Assembly: GCF_022063185.1 (NCBI RefSeq)
Contig: NZ_CP091913.1
Location: 5,929,141 to 5,993,140 of the forward strand
DNA: 64,000 bases
Direction: 5' to 3'
DNA from: Nostoc sp. UHCC 0870
Lineage (GTDB): Bacteria; Cyanobacteriota; Cyanobacteriia; Cyanobacteriales; Nostocaceae
Shown: piece after piece, positions 62,577 through 64,000 of the stretch
Layout: each line of letters opens with the position of its first letter
How positions within the stretch are numbered: the stretch's first letter is position 1
Translations under genes and position numbers: made by a program
Notes under the pieces: generated by a model
The model's database searches: none
What the model was told of the DNA's origin: nothing
The model's input: only the letters and a program-made list of their open reading frames with translations

Positions 62577-64000
62577 TTGTTTCTTAACTTGAGATTCTAA
62601 AATCGCACCGTAGAGTGGGCTGGTTTGCATTAATTCCTCGTGAGTGCCTTGGGCTGCTAATCGTCCTTGATCTATCAGAAAAATGCGATCAGCATTTTTG
62701 ACGGTACTAATCCGTTGAGCCACAACAAAAGTTACACAAGCTTTTTGGCGCATCATGTCATCTAATGCGGCTTGAATTTCGGCAGCCGTTTTCGCATCCA
62801 CGGCTGAGGTACTGTCATCCAAAATCAGAATACTATAATCTGTGAGTAAAGTCCGAGCGATCGCAATCCGTTGTTTTTGTCCACCAGATAACCCAACGCC
62901 CCGTTCACCCACAATCGTCTCATAACCATCGGGTAGACTGGTAATGAAATCATGGATTTGGGCAGTTTTGGCTACCTCAATCACCTCCTCTAGTAGTGCC
63001 TTGGGTTTGGCGTAAGCGATATTCTCACGCAGAGTACCAGAAAATAATGTAGTTTCCTGAAATACGATACCGATGTGTGTTCTCAAACTTTTCAGTGTAA
63101 AATCTCGCACATCCCGCCCATCAATGCGAATCGCGCCTCTGGTGACATCATAAAAGCGAGGAATCAGGTTCATAATCGTACTTTTGCCAGAACCTGTCAT
63201 CCCTAACACGGCAATTAGCTCTTTGGGCTTAGTTTCAAAAGATACATTCTTCAGGATTTCGGTAGTTGCGCCAGGATAGCGAAAGGAGACATTTTCAAAT
63301 GTGATTCTGCCGCCACAGGTATCAAAGGCGATCGCATCGGGGCGATCGCGAATATCGATTGTGGCATCTACCACCTCATAGATGCGTGCAGCTGAAGCTG
63401 CTGCTTGGGCGATCGCAGGTGCAGCAAAGCCTATCAGCAAAATTGGTTGGAAAATCAATACTAGATAGGAGTTAAACGCCACTAGTTCGCCAATGGAAAA
63501 GCTGTCCCTAATGATTTGCGCTCCTCCGTAGCCAAACACCGCCAGCGTCACCAAATTACTCAGCAAGAAGATAAACGGGAATGTACTACGGATGGCACGA
63601 ATTGTCTTCATGTTAGCCGTGACTAATTCATCATTGAGGCTGGTATAACGCGACTTTTCTGCCGATTCCCGCACGAAAGCTTTTACGACCCTGATACCAA
63701 TGAGATTCTCTTGCAATACAGCATTTAGCTCACTCAGTTTTTCTTGTACCTGTCGGAATATTTGGTCGTTACGGGTGACGAATCGCGCCATTAACCATGC
63801 GGATAAGGGTACTACCGTCAAGGAAATTAACGCCAGTTCCCAATTCATCACCAGCAACAGTACCGCAATCGCCACCAATGTCACGACTCCACCGATGACT
63901 TGAATTAAACTAGTGCCAATAAAGGTGCGGATTTGCTCAATATCATTGGTGACGCGGGTTAATAGTTGCGAAGTCTGTGACTGGTCATGATAGCTAAAAC
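62553..64000 (-). CDS. ABC exporter half-transporter, degenerate ATP site partner (partial)
   Basis: The 5-prime end lies beyond the window; 482 codons are visible and the frame is open to the edge (SQTSQLLTRVTNDIEQIRTF precedes the internal GTG at 63884). Membrane helices are followed by an NBD with Walker A GMTGSGKST, signature LSGGQKQRIAIAR, and Walker B ILILDDSTSAVD, where the usual catalytic Glu is Asp. The switch His is replaced by Gln (VAQRIST). Both changes mark the non-hydrolysing site of heterodimeric exporters. It is cotranscribed with the gene at 60692; a C-rich repeat lies between them. Confidence 0.9.
   Translation of the reverse strand, partial: FSYHDQSQTSQLLTRVTNDIEQIRTFIGTSLIQVIGGVVTLVAIAVLLLVMNWELALISLTVVPLSAWLMARFVTRNDQIFRQVQEKLSELNAVLQENLIGIRVVKAFVRESAEKSRYTSLNDELVTANMKTIRAIRSTFPFIFLLSNLVTLAVFGYGGAQIIRDSFSIGELVAFNSYLVLIFQPILLIGFAAPAIAQAAASAARIYEVVDATIDIRDRPDAIAFDTCGGRITFENVSFRYPGATTEILKNVSFETKPKELIAVLGMTGSGKSTIMNLIPRFYDVTRGAIRIDGRDVRDFTLKSLRTHIGIVFQETTLFSGTLRENIAYAKPKALLEEVIEVAKTAQIHDFITSLPDGYETIVGERGVGLSGGQKQRIAIARTLLTDYSILILDDSTSAVDAKTAAEIQAALDDMMRQKACVTFVVAQRISTVKNADRIFLIDQGRLAAQGTHEELMQTSPLYGAILESQVKKQGDRGVRV

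Overview
The window reads as chromosomal DNA of a filamentous, heterocyst-forming type of cyanobacterium (Nostoc/Anabaena group). The evidence is the frequent HIP1 octamer GCGATCGC, the many short tandem heptanucleotide repeats and GC-rich dispersed repeats between genes, and cyanobacterial marker genes: CP12, a biliverdin-type phytochrome, CbiD, a LexA gene with a cyanobacterial SOS box, PEP-CTERM proteins and Uma2 nucleases. No replication origin, rRNA operon or CRISPR array was seen.

Layout. 1-6.2 kb: a small secreted protein, an exported FAD oxidoreductase, a membrane-anchored coiled-coil/TPR protein built on an 87-bp repeat, and a CDF metal exporter. 6.4-12.8 kb: a red-light and two-component cluster with a bacteriophytochrome kinase, an Rcp-type response regulator cut short by an in-frame TGA, a receiver-PAS-PAS kinase and a GAF kinase. 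13-24.5 kb: mostly housekeeping (guaA, cbiD, cp12, trmB) with a FIST protein, a metallophosphoesterase, a TPR glycosyltransferase and a cyclase-family hydrolase preceded by a kinase-fragment remnant. 24.6-33.3 kb: an aldehyde dehydrogenase, a 21-bp minisatellite, acnB, an AT-rich three-gene cassette (ParA-like ATPase, double ribbon-helix-helix-like protein, Mrr-like nuclease) and moeA.

33.4-42.4 kb: a 1370-residue CBS/multi-PAS hybrid kinase, a superfamily 2 helicase, lexA with its SOS box, argF, tRNA-Thr(UGU) and trmJ. 42.4-44.2 kb: a complete IS605-type element (divergent tnpA/tnpB) lying just after trmJ. 44.6-53.8 kb: a surface/export region with a PhoX-family phosphatase, an inverse-autotransporter-like beta-helix protein with six 141-bp repeats, a PEP-CTERM protein and an HTH/NB-ARC gene split by a frameshift at an A10 tract. 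54-64 kb: a class A beta-lactamase-like protein, a DUF4129/DUF4350/MoxR group interrupted by CorA and Uma2 genes, and a heterodimeric ABC exporter whose second gene runs off the window.

Best candidates for something undescribed: the ParA-like/RHH-like/Mrr-like cassette at 30098-31694 with a palindrome over its promoter; the A10 frameshift joining HTH and NB-ARC frames at 52462-52471; and the stop codon at 9258-9260 that removes the last helix of the phytochrome-linked response regulator. All functional statements are from reading sequence and family knowledge; no searches were run.
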